From assembly GCA_008711295.1 (NCBI GenBank), contig VUYV01000211.1, positions 1,455,938 through 1,519,937 of the forward strand: a stretch of 64,000 nucleotides of DNA. The letters are read 5' to 3'. The position numbers and the translations under genes were made by a program. The notes under the pieces are model-generated. The model saw nothing but the letters and a program-made list of their open reading frames with translations. It was not told where the DNA came from and made no database searches. Source of the stretch: Anarhynchus alexandrinus. Lineage: Eukaryota > Chordata > Aves > Charadriiformes > Charadriidae. Of this stretch, positions 34,377 to 47,186 are shown in pieces. Position 1 is the stretch's first letter, and each line of letters begins with the position of its first letter.

Positions 34377-37300
34377 CACAAAGACCTACACACTTTTCTG
34401 GGGAATAGTTTAGGGTGGGTAAGACATTTTCCTACCTGAACAATATCCCTATTTTCATTCCTTGTCATTTTTCTGTGTACAGAGATATATATTGCGGGAA
34501 CACTGATAAATAAAACAATCTTCTCTATACCACTGTGATTCAGGATTTCAAGCATATCGTTCAGTTAAAATCACCCGTCATCATCACCATCATCCATTTG
34601 TAATCTGTATACCATTTCTACAGGGAACTAAAATACCATGTTCGCTTAAATTTTATGATTTCTTGACATGATAGATAAAATAGACTGATTTAAAAGGAAA
34701 TGAAGGAAACTACTGTAAACACAGAGAAATGCCAATAAGCAATTTGTTTGCATCTAACACTGCAAAAAAATTACTCTGAATAAAAATAAAACCTACTATT
34801 TCATTCCAATTGTCATAGAAATGTTTCTGGAAACTAGTATGTGTTTAGACACAATGTAGTAATTTTGAAATACGTGAATTACTGGTGTTCACATTAATTT
34901 TATATTTATTAGAAGGGGGTTGCTTGGCCTCTTTTTTTCCAGGGGGAGAAGTGGGGTTTTTTTGTTTTTTTCTTCTTGAAAATAAAAATAGTATCTTCCT
35001 GCTGAGTGCCAATACAAACAGCATGTTTATTTTTTCAAACTGTAAGTTCAAAAAGGATCCAAAGGGAGAGTTATGCAGAAATCATGGTATACAGTCTTGC
35101 TAGAGACTAGCTACAGCTTGAATTATATTTAGAATCAATTTTGACTATTTCTTTCCATCATCATCTTTTTATACTAAAGATATTTGAATAAACATAGGGT
35201 TCATTTCTAAAGAGCTTTCTCGCTTGCACTATTATATCCCCAGCTAGTCATAATCACCTGTTTGTAACATTACAACTGGCTGAGGAGTAAATGGCTTTGA
35301 TGCCACAGCACAGGTTATTACTTCAGTTGATGTACCATCATTGAGAACTGTTAAATAGAAACAAAGATTTTGCTTTCATGAAAATGTCGTTACCATTTGA
35401 AATTCAATGGGAATATGGACAAAGACATAGCAGAAGTTGAAAAGAGTGAATTCTTTTTCTCTGGAGCATTACTTTGTGCATACTTATAAGGAGATTTTAA
35501 AGCTTTAAATATATTTCTCCTCTGCTCCTTCTTTTGTTAATAAAACTTCTCATCTTTTTTTCCCTCTGAAATACAAACAATTTCTACACAAGACATGTCC
35601 CTCAACTTCAGTGAAATTTGAATATGAGACCACCTGATATCTTTTGTTCTCAGAGCTGAACCTGAGCTAAAACATTTATTTCTCTCTTTCAAAAAAAAAA
35701 AAAAAGAACTTCCTCAATGCCACTCTGTGTCATCAGGAGAACAACTTTTTTGGAGAAGTGAGGGCAGATGCAGAGATCCAAAAAAAATACACATTGCAAT
35801 GTTCAGAACTGCAAAACTTAAAAGGCACCTGGCTGCAGGCAGGCAATTCACCAAAAACAAATTAGGCATGCAAGTTGTCTGGAGACAGTTAAGTTCTCAG
35901 GTTGGGATACACAACCAGAGTGCTAAACTATGGGTCAAATAATAGCGTTGCTGTTTCTTGCATAGAATATGATCGGATGTCTCTTTGGAACCATGATTCA
36001 GAGGCTGGAACTGTTTCCTGTGTTTCCAAGACAGCTTCTCCCAGGATTTCTTACGATACAAAAATGGATAAGGAGAGAGACGGGTCACCTGAGTATTCAT
36101 GTGGTTACAACAAAGTGTCCTGGTATTTGAGGCATTCTCCTGGCAAGTGAGATGAGATGGGTGTAAAGCCTTCTTAGCTAAGATCTATTTACCACTACTG
36201 TGTAGTAAGCTTAACATAAGCAGATATAGTTGGAAGATTTATCTTGATTTCTGACTAGCAAACTTGCACAGAGTGTTGTTTTCTAAAATCTGACCAAGGG
36301 ATGTGTTAGATATACAAATGTTTACTGTCCGCTAAGAGGCTTCTGCCTTTTGTCCTACTGTTTCTTTCTCCACTAATGGGAAATTGGATAACAGGTAAGT
36401 TAATACATTGCATAAAGCTTCAGAGTAGCCTTATGTTTTATTTTTGTAATATAGTGTCACTTAGATTGTAGCCCCCTTCACAATATGTGAGTACAAAAGG
36501 ACAAAGAAAGCAAGGACAAATTATGAAGTAAAAGAAGAAAAAGGCATAATATGAGTAAAAGTTTGATCTAAAGCACATGAAAAAATTCTCAGTAATTTTA
36601 TGGGCTCTGGATCTGGTAATTTTGTGTCTAAATACTTTGAGAATCAAAGTGTTCTTTGCTCAAGGACACTCTTTTTCTATGACCAAGAATCAAAATGCAT
36701 GTTTTTAGTGTTAGACTGGATCTTTAACTACATGGTCATATATACTGTTTACTTTACAATTTTATTTGCTGGAATTCAAGGAACTTTTAATTTTTATGAG
36801 GTCCCAGCATACCATGTTTTAACTGCAGCCCCAATTCAGAAAGGTGTTATGCTTTTTAATTCTTATGTCCTAGCTCTCATACAGTGGTTTTAGGTTCCTT
36901 ATCACAAAAGTTTAATAAGTTTTTTTCTTAACTTTTTAGTGGGATGACATCAGAGATATCTGTAGAGGGAGGAGGATGTGAGGGAGAATTCAGACTAAAA
37001 TCCATTTTGCTTTCCAGCAAATATATAGTAGAAATCTGACTGTGACTCAGGAAAGTATCTAAAAGAGCACCCATGAGCATCTCTGCTACCTGGAACCGTA
37101 CAGTCTGGGATTTCTTAGTATCAGATACTTGAAAAGGTAGTACAGAAAATAGTGAATTGGATTATAACTGAATATACTCCATTTTAAATTCAGTTTTGTG
37201 ACTTCACCACGTTTACAGGCAAGTTCAAATCCTGGTAGATTTGCTTATAGAGAAAGATAAAGAGAAAGTTCATACCTGCAGTGGTGTTTAAAAAGAAAAT

Positions 37301-38726
37301 GTCAAACCATCCCCCACTGCTTGCATTGCAGTTTGAACATTTTCTTTTGAACTAATGCTTCTATTACTGATATAGTTTTCTCATCATTGTGTCATAGTTG
37401 CAGATTCTTTCAGGTTAAGACCTTGTTTTCCTTTTTGTGCTAGTATTACAAAATGGTTTTAATGTCTTTACATATTTTTATACCTGTAAGTAGGTTTCAA
37501 AGGGCAGATTCCTACATGATCATTAGTTTTGAACCTTCTGTTGTTGCATTTGCTCCATAGTTTCAAAATGTTTTCAGTAGTTCAACAGTGTTCTGACATG
37601 ATCATGTCACCTATTAATTACATTTTTTATTATTTTTGTAAATAAATATCAGAACCAAAACCAGTAAAATTAATATTATTTAAAACAAATATTGAGGGTT
37701 AAAAATCCTAGCAATTTCTGTATCAGGAAGTTAAATATGATTACTTTATTGTACAATAATGTTATTAATTTAAGAAATTGAATTCAAGGTATTCTTTACA
37801 TAAACCTGAAATGTAATTTAAAAAGGACTAAAAATAGAAAATAACTTCCACTGAAATTCAGCTGCCCTTTTTCCTTGTTTTCACACAAGATCTTGAAAAG
37901 AAATAGAAGCACTCTCTTTTCCTGTGTGGAAGGGAGAAATGACTAGGTAAGCAGCAAATTTAAATTATAATTATGCTGTTACTTACAGAATAATTGTTTT
38001 AACTGTGCATGTCTTTGATTACTATCCATTTTCTAGTCTGAAAGAAACCAATCATGGTTACAGAAAAGTTGTGGTCCTTTTTCCATAGGAAATGATTCAA
38101 AATTTCACCCCTGTTTTTTTTTTTACATTAAAACTATTTTTGTTTAACTTGAGTTATTAAAGGAGAAACTGTTAATTTTCCAATATATTAACATTCCATA
38201 TATAGGTTTTTGCACACATATATCAACAGAAAGTCTGTATTTTATTAATAAATTTCTATACCGATACTGAATATTTAAAGTAACATTTGAAACACCTTAA
38301 TAAGAAAGTAAAATAGACCTTTCCTTTAAGATCAGGAAAGAAGGAATTGTGACGATTAAGAACAGAAACCAGAATGTATATATAGATGTGCTTACAATTC
38401 CCTTAGAACGCCTCTCAAATATTATACATTCTCAGCAGCACTTGGTAGAGGAAAATAAAACAAAAGTACAATTTTTTTTATGTGTAACTTCATTAAAGGG
38501 TTTATCACCTCCTCTTTATTATTCTCAGGCAATTTTGGTAATGATACGTGTAGTTCATTCAGAATATCTATGAATAGAAGTAACCGCTAATTGTTACAGG
38601 TTTCTATTTTTATGAATTAAATAATACCTGTTAGGAAGATAGTTTTACTAGGAAAAAAAAAATCCAAACTGAATTACTTTTATTTTCTTCTTAAACCAAT
38701 TCCTTAGAATATTAAAAAGTATTTTC

Positions 38727-39900
38727 ATAGAATCATGTACGTTTGGAGAGACCAATGAAGGCCATCTAGTCCAACATCATGCTCATACCAGGTCCACTTA
38801 GAGCAGGTTGCTTAGAGCAACCTGTCCTGTTGACCTTCACATCCTTTTCAATCTTCAGCCCAGCTGAGCTTTGGCATTCCTGACTCTGTTCAGTAGCCCA
38901 TCCTTGTTTCCCCCTTATCAATAATTCCTTTTAAAATTTAATCTGAATTAAGAATTTCCTGTTCATCCAAGCTGACCTGCCTTAGTTTCTGTGCATTATT
39001 CCTGCTGCCAGAGAATGTCATCCATGAAGATTAGCCAGATGTCCTGAGCCCCTTGACCCTCCAGAGCAGTCTCCCATTATGTCCTCTCAATCAGGTCCTT
39101 CAACAAGCCAGAATCTGCTCTTCCAAATTCCATGGTTGTGACCCTAACATGTCTTGCTCACTTCTGTCCACAATCTTTGTTGACCAAGGCTGCTGTAAAC
39201 CTTTACATATTCAGCTAGTTCTTTCAATTTTTGACCATCAATGGTTCCAGCAGAAGATGCCATCTGGTCATCTCATGAAGCACCTGCATCAAGAAGTTGT
39301 CATTAACACACCCCAGACATTTCCTGGATTGTTTGTACCCAGTCATATTACTCATTCTGCAGCTGTCCAGGTAGCTGAGTTCCCCCATGAATACCAAGTC
39401 CTGCAATTGTGAGGTTTCTTCCTGTTGTCTAAAGAAGACTTCATCTACTTCCTCTTCTTTATTAGTCATAGCAGGTACCCATCTTGGCATCACTTCTGTT
39501 TGTCTGTCCTCTGACCCTTATCCATAAACTCGACTGTCTCATGACCTGTCCCAAGGGAAAGCTCCTTGCATTCCAGACATCCCTCTACATCACACCCTGC
39601 CCCTCTTCTTACCTTCCTAGCTTGTCTTTTCTAAAGAGCTTTTATCCATTCATCACAACATTCCAGCCATGCAAGCTATCCCAATACGTCTCTGTACTCC
39701 CAATGATGTTTTAGTTTTGCAATTGCACACTGACTTCCAATTCCTTCTGTTTGTTTCTGATTCAGTGGGCTACAGTATTGTCAATACATGTATTGCTCAG
39801 CCATCACCAGGTTCACTTCATCAGCTTGACCAGATGAACACTTTGTATTTTCCACTCTTGTGCTATTTGCTTTTAAATGTTAGCTTGACTCAATTTTTCT
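38727..39900 (-). mobile_element. Old CR1 LINE relic: endonuclease plus 3' tail, RT lost
   Basis: Read on the minus strand from about 39900, it carries CR1 endonuclease sequence, then the EN-RT linker (a WMN-type block at about 38985-38965), then directly a CR1 3' end (38727-38825, beginning TCATAGAATCATG in plus orientation). The RT domain is absent between the linker and the tail. The copy is old, with stops in most frames. The upstream limit near 39900 is uncertain. Confidence 0.8.
39053..39493 (-). pseudogene. CR1 ORF2 endonuclease remnant
   Basis: The minus-strand frame 39224-39493 reads EEEVDEVFFRQQEE, LVFMGELSYLDSC, KQSRKCLGCVNDNFLMQVL and TRWHLLLEPLMV. These align along their whole length with the CR1 blocks for a DEEADEIFYKQL-like helix, the GDFN metal site, the SRRFLECVEDNFL block and the LLDLLFVN strand. 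GDFN has become GELS at 39387-39376, so the metal site is destroyed. Plus-strand frames over the same bases are shadows. Confidence 0.85.
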
Positions 39901-42659
39901 GTAGAAGCCTAGTTTGCCTCGGTCCTCCACTTACATGCATTTTTCTTCTCCCACCATTGAATGTAAAGACATATAGCAGAGTAAAATATATTGCCATGAT
40001 CATGACTGCTGCATCTATTCATTTTTTGTGCCTAGAAAAAAAAAAAAAGTATATATAAACTACATAAAGTATATTTAAACTACATACTTTACCTCTTAAA
40101 ATTTTTGGTCCTATTTCTATTATCATCTATTTATACTTAAGGACACTGAGGTATGTGTTTGTTTCTATTTATATATCAATTTCATACAGGTTGATATTTC
40201 CATTTTAATGTATATTTGGCTTTATAGAATAACCTTGTTATTCTGGAAAAGGATATTGTATATACTACAACAAAAAGAAACCCAGACTCTTAAAGAAAAA
40301 TAATAATTGAGGTAAATTATAGCTATATAAAGAAATAGTTAGAACTAAAGGAACAATGGAAGATATTATACTGAAATAGATAAACAATTTTATGTCTTTG
40401 AAAGAAACGCTCTAAGATAAAGAGACTGTTGAGAATATCCATCAGTGAAAAAAAACCAGTTTTTTGTGCTGACATTTAGTAACATTCAGATTAAACAACT
40501 ATTCTTCTAGCTTAATCGTAAGATACTAATTGAAAAATTTAATTACAAATCTGTTTCTATTGCTAAGCACAAGCAACTTGAATAGGCACAGTTTGGTTAC
40601 CAACTTGCTCTAAAACCCATCAGCTAGTTGGAAAGTTCCCACTGCTTCCTGTGGTCTTCAAGCATAGCATGAAGGAGAACAAAGTCTTTCATGAAAAATT
40701 CTTCAAAAACATGTTTCACTAAACTCTTTTTTGATTCTAACTTAAATTTACTGTGAACTTAGTTGTATCAATTTATTTTTTACAAATAAAATTTAAATTG
40801 TGAATTATATAAGAACTAGTGTGGCTTTTATAAAAATTAATCACTTTTATTAAGATTCCTGTAATCGTAAGAGCAAATATAGTATTTACCTTTTTTAACA
40901 GAAAGAAGAGAACTTCATACATTCCATGGACAATTAAGGACAAAAATGATCTCCATTAGTATTTCTTTTTTATTGCTACACCTCACAGCTCTTCAGCAGT
41001 ATTCACATCTTTGTTCAGAATTCTTTGAATGCCCAGAAAATGTCTATTCAAATTGAAGATGCTGTCTATTATCGTCTATGGTTAATGTATTGAAATTACT
41101 AGTAGTAGCTTTGGGAAATGCTTTTGTATGCTGCTGCCAACTGTTTCTACTTTCTGTTGACAATGGTGTATGTTCTAGTTAGAGATGAGAAAAAAGTTTC
41201 TGGGTTTTGTCTAGAAAAAACAAAACTCACATCTTTCACCTCCTCTGCCAGCTCTGCCAGTCTTTAACAGTTTCACACTTATTCATTTGGGCCCTCGTCT
41301 TCCACAGGTCTCTATTGCTTTTAGTGGTAATGAAACCTGTATCATGGATACAGAGCAAAAGCTTTGAAGGTCATTCATTCCCTTGCTGCATCTCTGTTTA
41401 GCTAAAAATAAAATTTTAAAAAAATATATTCTTCATAAGGGAAAATAAATTTTCAAGTTTACATGAAAGAAAGAAAGCACAGACAAGGACAAGGTGAATT
41501 TGTAGAGGCATTTTATGTGCCATAAGCTACACTGTAATGTTTCAAATCCATTAGATCATGATGCTTTCTCTTAAATATTTTTAAAAGTGTAAAGTTTCTA
41601 ATTTTTTTTTCTGACAAGTACTTATTCTTAGCCTCTCAGTTGAGGAGGGGTGTGTTATCCTCCCACATTCCTCAGTAACCCAAGGTACACACTGCACAGG
41701 AACTGGCAGTTGTGACAGGGTTGTTTGCTGTTCACAGAGCTGGGCTTCTCTTCCCTGTTGCTGCCTCCTGCTTGGAAGTGAGCACACCTTCAACCTCAGC
41801 TGGTGTCCTTGATGTGGGAATGACAGAAAACTGTATTAATGATAAAGTTAGATTTGTTATGTAGGGAAAAACAAAACAAAACAAAACAAACAAACAAAAA
41901 CCCCCAAAACACACACACATGCAGAAAAAAAAAAAAAAACCAACCAAAAAACAACCCAAAACTTCAAAGAAAATGCAACCTTCCTAGTACCTACCTTGTT
42001 TCTCCACTGTTATGCTTTACCCTTTGGGTCCTAAGATTGAGAGTTTCAAACTTCCTCAAGGAGGGGGTAAAAGAGTATTACAGCTAGTCAGCAGCATCCT
42101 GAGATACTCACTAGAAGTAAGCTGTTCAGAGTGTGGGTTTCTTCCTCTGTCCCCTCTGCCTGGGGGATCTGCTGAGGTTTTCTTATTATTACCTGGGTAT
42201 GGTTCTGTTTGGGTTTTTATTATAGTCTTCTTCAGTCTCAATAGTTTCCAAATAGTGTTTAGAAATCCCATAACACCCTTCAGTGAAAACAAAGAAAGAC
42301 TGTCTGTTATGGTGGCATCACTTTGGGGTGTCACACCTTCAGTTAATGCAATATTTACAGGGCTTCATCTGCAAGAGGTCAGGAAGCAGCCATTTTACCT
42401 CTAGGGAATTTAAAACCAGCCCAGGCCAACATAAGCCCAGACTGGTCCTGAGAGTCTCCACTATCAGGTGGTCAATACAAAGCATGTACATTTCTACTGG
42501 CAATGTAAAATATCTACAGAATGTGACTCCTAGCAACAGAAGAAAATCTCTTTGTCCATATGATATCCGCTTAATAAATACTATAGTGCCATACTAACAG
42601 TAGAAGACAAACAAGTTCTCTCAAGGATGTCACCAGAGTGAGACTCCTATGACCCACAT
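39901..42659. other. Noncoding spacer with an A/C tract
   Basis: About 2.8 kb of AT-rich DNA. An A-run lies at 40036-40048 and the A/C-rich tract is listed separately. Open frames of 92-130 codons at 42012-42404 and on the minus strand at 42056-42334 overlap each other and have no recognisable similarity. Up to about 40 bp before 42660 could belong to the old CR1. Confidence 0.5.
41867..41962. repeat. A/C-rich low-complexity tract
   Basis: The tract holds AAAAC pentamers, then AAAC, a short CA run, an A-run of 15 and AACC/AACCC words. It resembles the tract at 18144-18264 in order of components. Minus-strand frames across it translate to long F/L/C-rich strings and are artefacts. Confidence 0.9.
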
Positions 42660-42896
42660 GTCAGCACCGAAAGGAAGTGGCTAGTGATTGTCTTTGAAAG
42701 AACATGGCAATTGTAGAAGGTTCCTCATCACTGGAAAAAGACAAGTATCACACACATCTTCTAAAAGGAAAGAAGGAGGACCTGGTAAACATCAGTTTGG
42801 TGAGACTTCCCCAGGAAGGTTCTGGAAGCCATTTTGAAGCATGTGAAAGATGAGATGAGATTGGGAAAGACAGCATAGGTTTCTCAAGCAGAAATC

Positions 42897-43245
42897 ATGC
42901 TGGACCAAGCTCTTCCTTTTTATGATGAGAAAACTACCTCCATGGATGATGGAAGAGGAGTGTATGTTGTTTATCCTGACTTTAGCAAAGCCTTTGCCAC
43001 TCTCTCCAACAGTGTCCTTATTGTCATATTTGTGAAATGCAGCTTCAGCAGGTTGTACTGGTTGTACTTCTTAGCTCAAAAGATGTGGATCAGCAGCGGA
43101 AATTCAAATAGTGACTAATTACAAGTGGTGTTCTTCAGGGGCAGATATAGAGGTGATGATGTTTAATGTCTTCTCTGATGACTTAGATGAAAGGACAGAA
43201 TCCATCCCTTGAAATTTCATGGATGATACCAAATTATATGGAGTG
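42897..43245 (+). pseudogene. CR1 ORF2 RT core remnant (motif A to FMDD)
   Basis: The open part at 42897-43118 carries the LPFYDEKTTSMDDGRGVYVVYPDFSKAF segment of RT with motif A. After a stop and frameshift, the FMDDTKLYG catalytic box is readable at about 43214-43240. Motif B (SGVPQG) is degraded near 43128. Inactive. Confidence 0.8.
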
Positions 43246-43261
43246 ACTGTATCAGAGGATA

Positions 43262-43268
43262 AAGGAAG
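43262..43268 (+). repeat. Left target-site duplication of the nested CR1
   Basis: AAGGAAG lies immediately before the nested CR1 and is repeated at 43672-43678, just after its octamer tail. A 7-bp duplication is plausible for CR1, which makes short or no target duplications. Confidence 0.6.
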
Positions 43269-43671
43269 AACTACCTGGACTTCTGTGAGGCCATTAACAG
43301 GGTCCCACACAACATCCTCAGCACTAAATTGGAGAGATATGGATTTGATGGATGGAATGTTAGATGGGTAAGGAATTGGCTGAATGGTTACATCCAAAGA
43401 TTTTCAGTCAATGGATCAATAGCCAGGTGGAAACCAGTAATGAGTGGTGTCCCTCAAGGGTCCATATGGGGACCAATACTTTTTAATATCTTCAGTGACA
43501 GAGATAGCACACCCTCAGCAAGTTTACAGCTGAGACCAAGCTGAGTGGTGCAGTTGATAGACTAGAGGGAAGAGGTGCCATCCAGAAAGACCTTGACAAG
43601 CTCGAAAAATAGGCCCATGTGAACCTCATAAAATTCAACAAGGCCAAGTGATTCTATGATTCTATGAAATT
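43269..43671 (+). mobile_element. Nested younger CR1 with 3'UTR deleted but octamer tail kept
   Basis: This insert starts at the YLDFCKAF / VPHNIL region of RT and runs through [28 protein letters not shown] and GPILFNIF. A degenerate catalytic box follows (the FADD position reads FTAE at 43523-43534), then the RDLDKLEK block and FNKAK. At 43650 it jumps straight into ATTCTATGATTCTATGAA, the CR1 3' terminal repeat. The ORF2 C-terminus and the whole 3'UTR body are missing. AAGGAAG flanks it on both sides. Confidence 0.88.
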
Positions 43672-43678
43672 AAGGAAG
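43672..43678 (+). repeat. Right target-site duplication of the nested CR1
   Basis: AAGGAAG is the second copy of the 7-bp sequence at 43262-43268 and marks where the old CR1 resumes. Confidence 0.6.
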
Positions 43679-44760
43679 CGGTCAGTGTTCTAGAAGACTG
43701 GGCTGCTGTTTAGAGGAACCTTAACAGGCTACAAGAGTGTGCTAGTCCTTTATTGAATGAATGTTGAGTTTCCACAAGGCTAAAATTCAAAAAAACCCGA
43801 AAGTTCTGTGTCTGTACCAGAACACCAGAATAATCTCATCTAACAATATAGGCTGAGGATCAAAAGGATTGGAAGGAACTTTGCGTAAAAAAGGCCTGAT
43901 GAACCTGGCAGACAGAAAATTCAGATATGATTCAAAAGTAGGCTCTTGGGGCAATGAAGGCCAACCACATAGAAGGCTGTATTAATGACAGCATAGCCAT
44001 GAAGCTGAGGAATTTTTTCTTACCCTTTGTTTGTCAACTGTAAGGCTGCATCTGGAATACCAGCTTAGGCTCCTCAGCATAAGAAAGACAATTGAATTCA
44101 CTAAAGAGTCACCAGGATGATTAGAGGGCTGAATAACATGACATTCAAGAAGAAACTATGAGAGAAGCATTTCATCAGCCTGAAGAAAAAGCTAAAGACA
44201 AGCCTAATTACAGTCTTCATCCACGGAATGGGAGGTTATATAGCAAATAGAGCCAGACTGTTCTCACAGGTGCAAAGTGAAAGCATGAGAGGAATTCAGC
44301 TGCAATAAGAGAACTTCCAATTAGATGTTAAGTTTGTTTTTTTTGCACTGTGAAGCGTCAAATATTGCAATTCCCATCCTTAGAGACATTTGAAACTCAA
44401 CCGGACACAACCCTAAGGTATCAATTAAGTATTGAACTTTGAGGTTAGATCAGACTTCAAATTTGGTCTTTTTTTTAATATATTTTTGTATTATCATGAG
44501 TTCAAAGAACAAATCCTCAGTGTAATTATATTACTTTTGCACTGACCGTGAAAAATTGCCATCTCTCAGTTATTTAAAAGATTCAGATAGGCAACCTACT
44601 ACTCAAATGTTAGGATTTTCTTTGTGTTTAAATATGCAGAACCTCTTACAACAGAAATATGCCTGTTAAAACATCAAAATCAGTACAATTAAAGAACATA
44701 CTTTCACTTACACAAATAATTTTTAAGGCATACTTAATATGAGTCCACATTTCTTTAGAT

Positions 44761-44950
44761 TCATAGAATCACAGAATCATCTAGGTTGGAAGGGACCTTT
44801 AAGATCATTGAGATGAACCATTAACCAAACACTGCCAAAAACACCACTAATCATGTGCCTAAGCACCACGTCTATCTGTCTTTTAAATACCTCCATGGAT
44901 CGTGATTCAGCCACTTGGGCAGCCTATTCCAATGTTTTCAGCTATGTCTT
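44761..44950 (-). mobile_element. CR1 LINE 3' end of a different subfamily
   Basis: The segment opens TCATAGAATCACAGAATCATC followed by AGGTTGGAAGGGACC, the reverse complement of a CR1 3' end. It then has CCATTAACC, AACACTGCCAA, ACCACTAA and CTAAGCACCACG blocks, typical of a CR1 subfamily different from the GTGGGAGGTGTCCC-type copies here. It fades near 44950. Heavily 5'-truncated. Confidence 0.9.
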
Positions 44951-47186
44951 TTGAACATCTATTTATATGAAGTCTAATTAAAACTAAGAGCCAAACCATG
45001 TGCATTTCTAAAATTAGGATTTTTTTTACTTTTCATGTTTCAAACAGTATGTTAATATTTTTTTCATTTATTTCAACAGTCACTACATTATGGCTACAGA
45101 AGCCTCATCAGGGAGTATGATCAAATTCATTAAATACATTAGGGATTGATTTTTTAGACACTAAGCACCTTTAACACTCAAGAACTACAGTGATCACACC
45201 ACATTATCTTCCATAGTCAAATGCTTAGACATTCAACTTTTCTATATTTAGAATTGTAAGGCTGTAACCAGCAGCTAGCTAAAGTTTTATTGCTTGTATA
45301 ACCAAATCAGCCTAAAACTACATACCTGTAAAAGATCTCAAACAGCCTCTCTTCCATTCATTTTCAGCATCTCAGATGCCATGTTGCTGTCAACACAGTA
45401 AACCAATTTATGTGTGTATGTGTACATGAATATGAACTTTATGGTTAGCTTTGGATGATGTCTCCTTTAAATATATGTATCAGTAAAAATGATCCAAAAG
45501 TATCAAGTGTATCAATAATGATAACTTTGGAAATGTTCATATGTAAGTAAGCTTCATCTGTAATTTTTCAGATAGTAATTGAATATTGAAATATTTCAGT
45601 GAACAAAATAAAAATGTTCAATGTTTTTCACTAGTTTTACATCTGATATCAGATCAATAGCTGGGCAGTTGGATAAAATTTGATCAGGAACTCCAAAGTA
45701 ATGTTCATCACCTGAAATGTGCTCAGTCATTAGGGCTTTTTATTCTGCTTGTCAAATGTTTTTCAGCTGCACAGGGATGATGCAGGTAGGTGGAATATTG
45801 TAGTAGATTTCTTTTATAGTTTCCTGGCATTACTGATATATGTGTGCAAGTAGTTTGCTTTTGTCTGTGGGATTAACCAGTCAAGCAAACTCTATATTAT
45901 TTAGTTTGGTTGTCTGTGCATGTGCATGCACACACACACATATATAAAATAAATACATGATACTGACAACCTATCTTCTAAGGGGACAAAAAAAGTCAGG
46001 AGACAAGGTAAAAAGAAATAGAATTGTAAATGAAGGATGTTTATTGTGAATATATACACACTGAAATGCAAAACTTACTCTGGAAATTTGACATTTAGGC
46101 AGAAATGTTTCAGTGAAGAGAAGAAAACAAATATTTAAAAATAATGCACTTTTATTTTGCTTTAATAGGAGCCATGAATGAATTTGGAAGAGAGTGAGTT
46201 GCTTCCTGGATCTTAATCAGAGCATTATGAGAATGGTGGAGTTTTGTTTAGCAAACTTTAATAGCTCATCTAGTACTCTGTCAAACTGCGCTGGCTGGTC
46301 AGCTGATAAAACAGAGATATATGTTCACATCTCCGGGTTTTATCTCTGCTTTTCCCAACAATTCACCATACAACATTGGAACTAAGAAAGATCTACAAGT
46401 GGATTAGACATGGAGACATTCCGATGAAGAATCTCTGAGCATATTGAACTTAAACACTTAAAAATATTGAAACATTTTCATAGCTATAAAAACTGACCTC
46501 AGTGGTCCAACCCTACTAGCAAATGGGCTGTTAAAGCCCACTCTTACTAGTAGAAAAGCATTAAGCACTCAAACTTCAAATCCTTGACTAGTCCCAATGA
46601 TTGCCTTGACATAGATGTCAGAACAAATTATTGTGAAAGTCATGTTACGAGTTTTTTTAAGGTTACAAGTATGTTCTGTCTCTTTGTTTTGACGCTTATA
46701 CCTTTACTAACTTTTCTCTTGACACTGTACTTTTCCAGAAGTAGATTCATGTTTTCAGAAAATATAAAATTTTAAGTCTTATTTAATGCATGCAGTTTAT
46801 CTCCCACGTTCTTCTAAGCCACTAACTAATATGTATTCTTTTTCTCTAATCATTGCTGATATTTCTAATAGCCAAAAGGAAAAAAAAATACTAAAAACCC
46901 CTAAAAATTCCATTTGTACCATGAATTATTTGTTTAAATAAGTTTCTTAAATTCTTAAACTTTTATTTGTTACTGACTATGAAATTATATGTGGCAGAAT
47001 GATGTTTGTAGCTTTACTTAAGTGCTTGTGTATTTAAATCTTGGAGTCTTTGAGAAGAATTAAAGCCAAGGACTGTGTTGAACCAGGCAAGGATTGGTTT
47101 TATTCTTCTGTAATGCATGACATACTCTATTGATTCAGTCTTAATTTACCTTTGATATACATGGTCTGTTTCCTACTCTTGATCTG
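44951..47186. other. Noncoding spacer, nothing recognised
   Basis: About 2.2 kb of AT-rich DNA with a short CA/TA alternating run at 45922-45946. No gene or transposon was recognised. Confidence 0.55.

Larger units (their letters stand above)
31067..38726. other. Noncoding stretch with simple repeats
   Basis: About 7.7 kb in which I recognise no transposon or gene. The landmarks are the poly-C, G-rich and TTTTG tracts at 34085-34376 and A-runs at about 35692-35705. The 97-codon frame at 36600-36893 has an aromatic-rich, low-complexity composition and no supportable identity. Confidence 0.55.
42660..44466 (+). mobile_element. Old CR1 LINE interrupted by a younger CR1
   Basis: The left part (42660-43268) runs from the HWKK / KGKKED block through VYVVYPDFSKAFATLSN (RT motif A) to the catalytic FMDDTKLYG box (43216-43227). 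After the nested insertion (43269-43671), the right part (43672-44466) resumes near the DRLEKW region. It continues through KANHIEGCIND-like, LRLHLEYQLR-like and RMIRGLNN-like blocks into the C-terminus and a decayed 3'UTR, with no clear octamer tail. The two halves join in order and show similar decay, so they are one element split by an insertion. The start and end are approximate. Confidence 0.85.

Noticed and set aside
39053..40058. Plus-strand frames of 119 and 129 codons
   Set aside because: They are largely the antisense of the CR1 endonuclease, which aligns block by block on the minus strand.
41732..41959. Minus-strand frame with hydrophobic F/C-rich segment resembling a membrane helix
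   Set aside because: It is the translation of the A/C-rich tract and A-runs.
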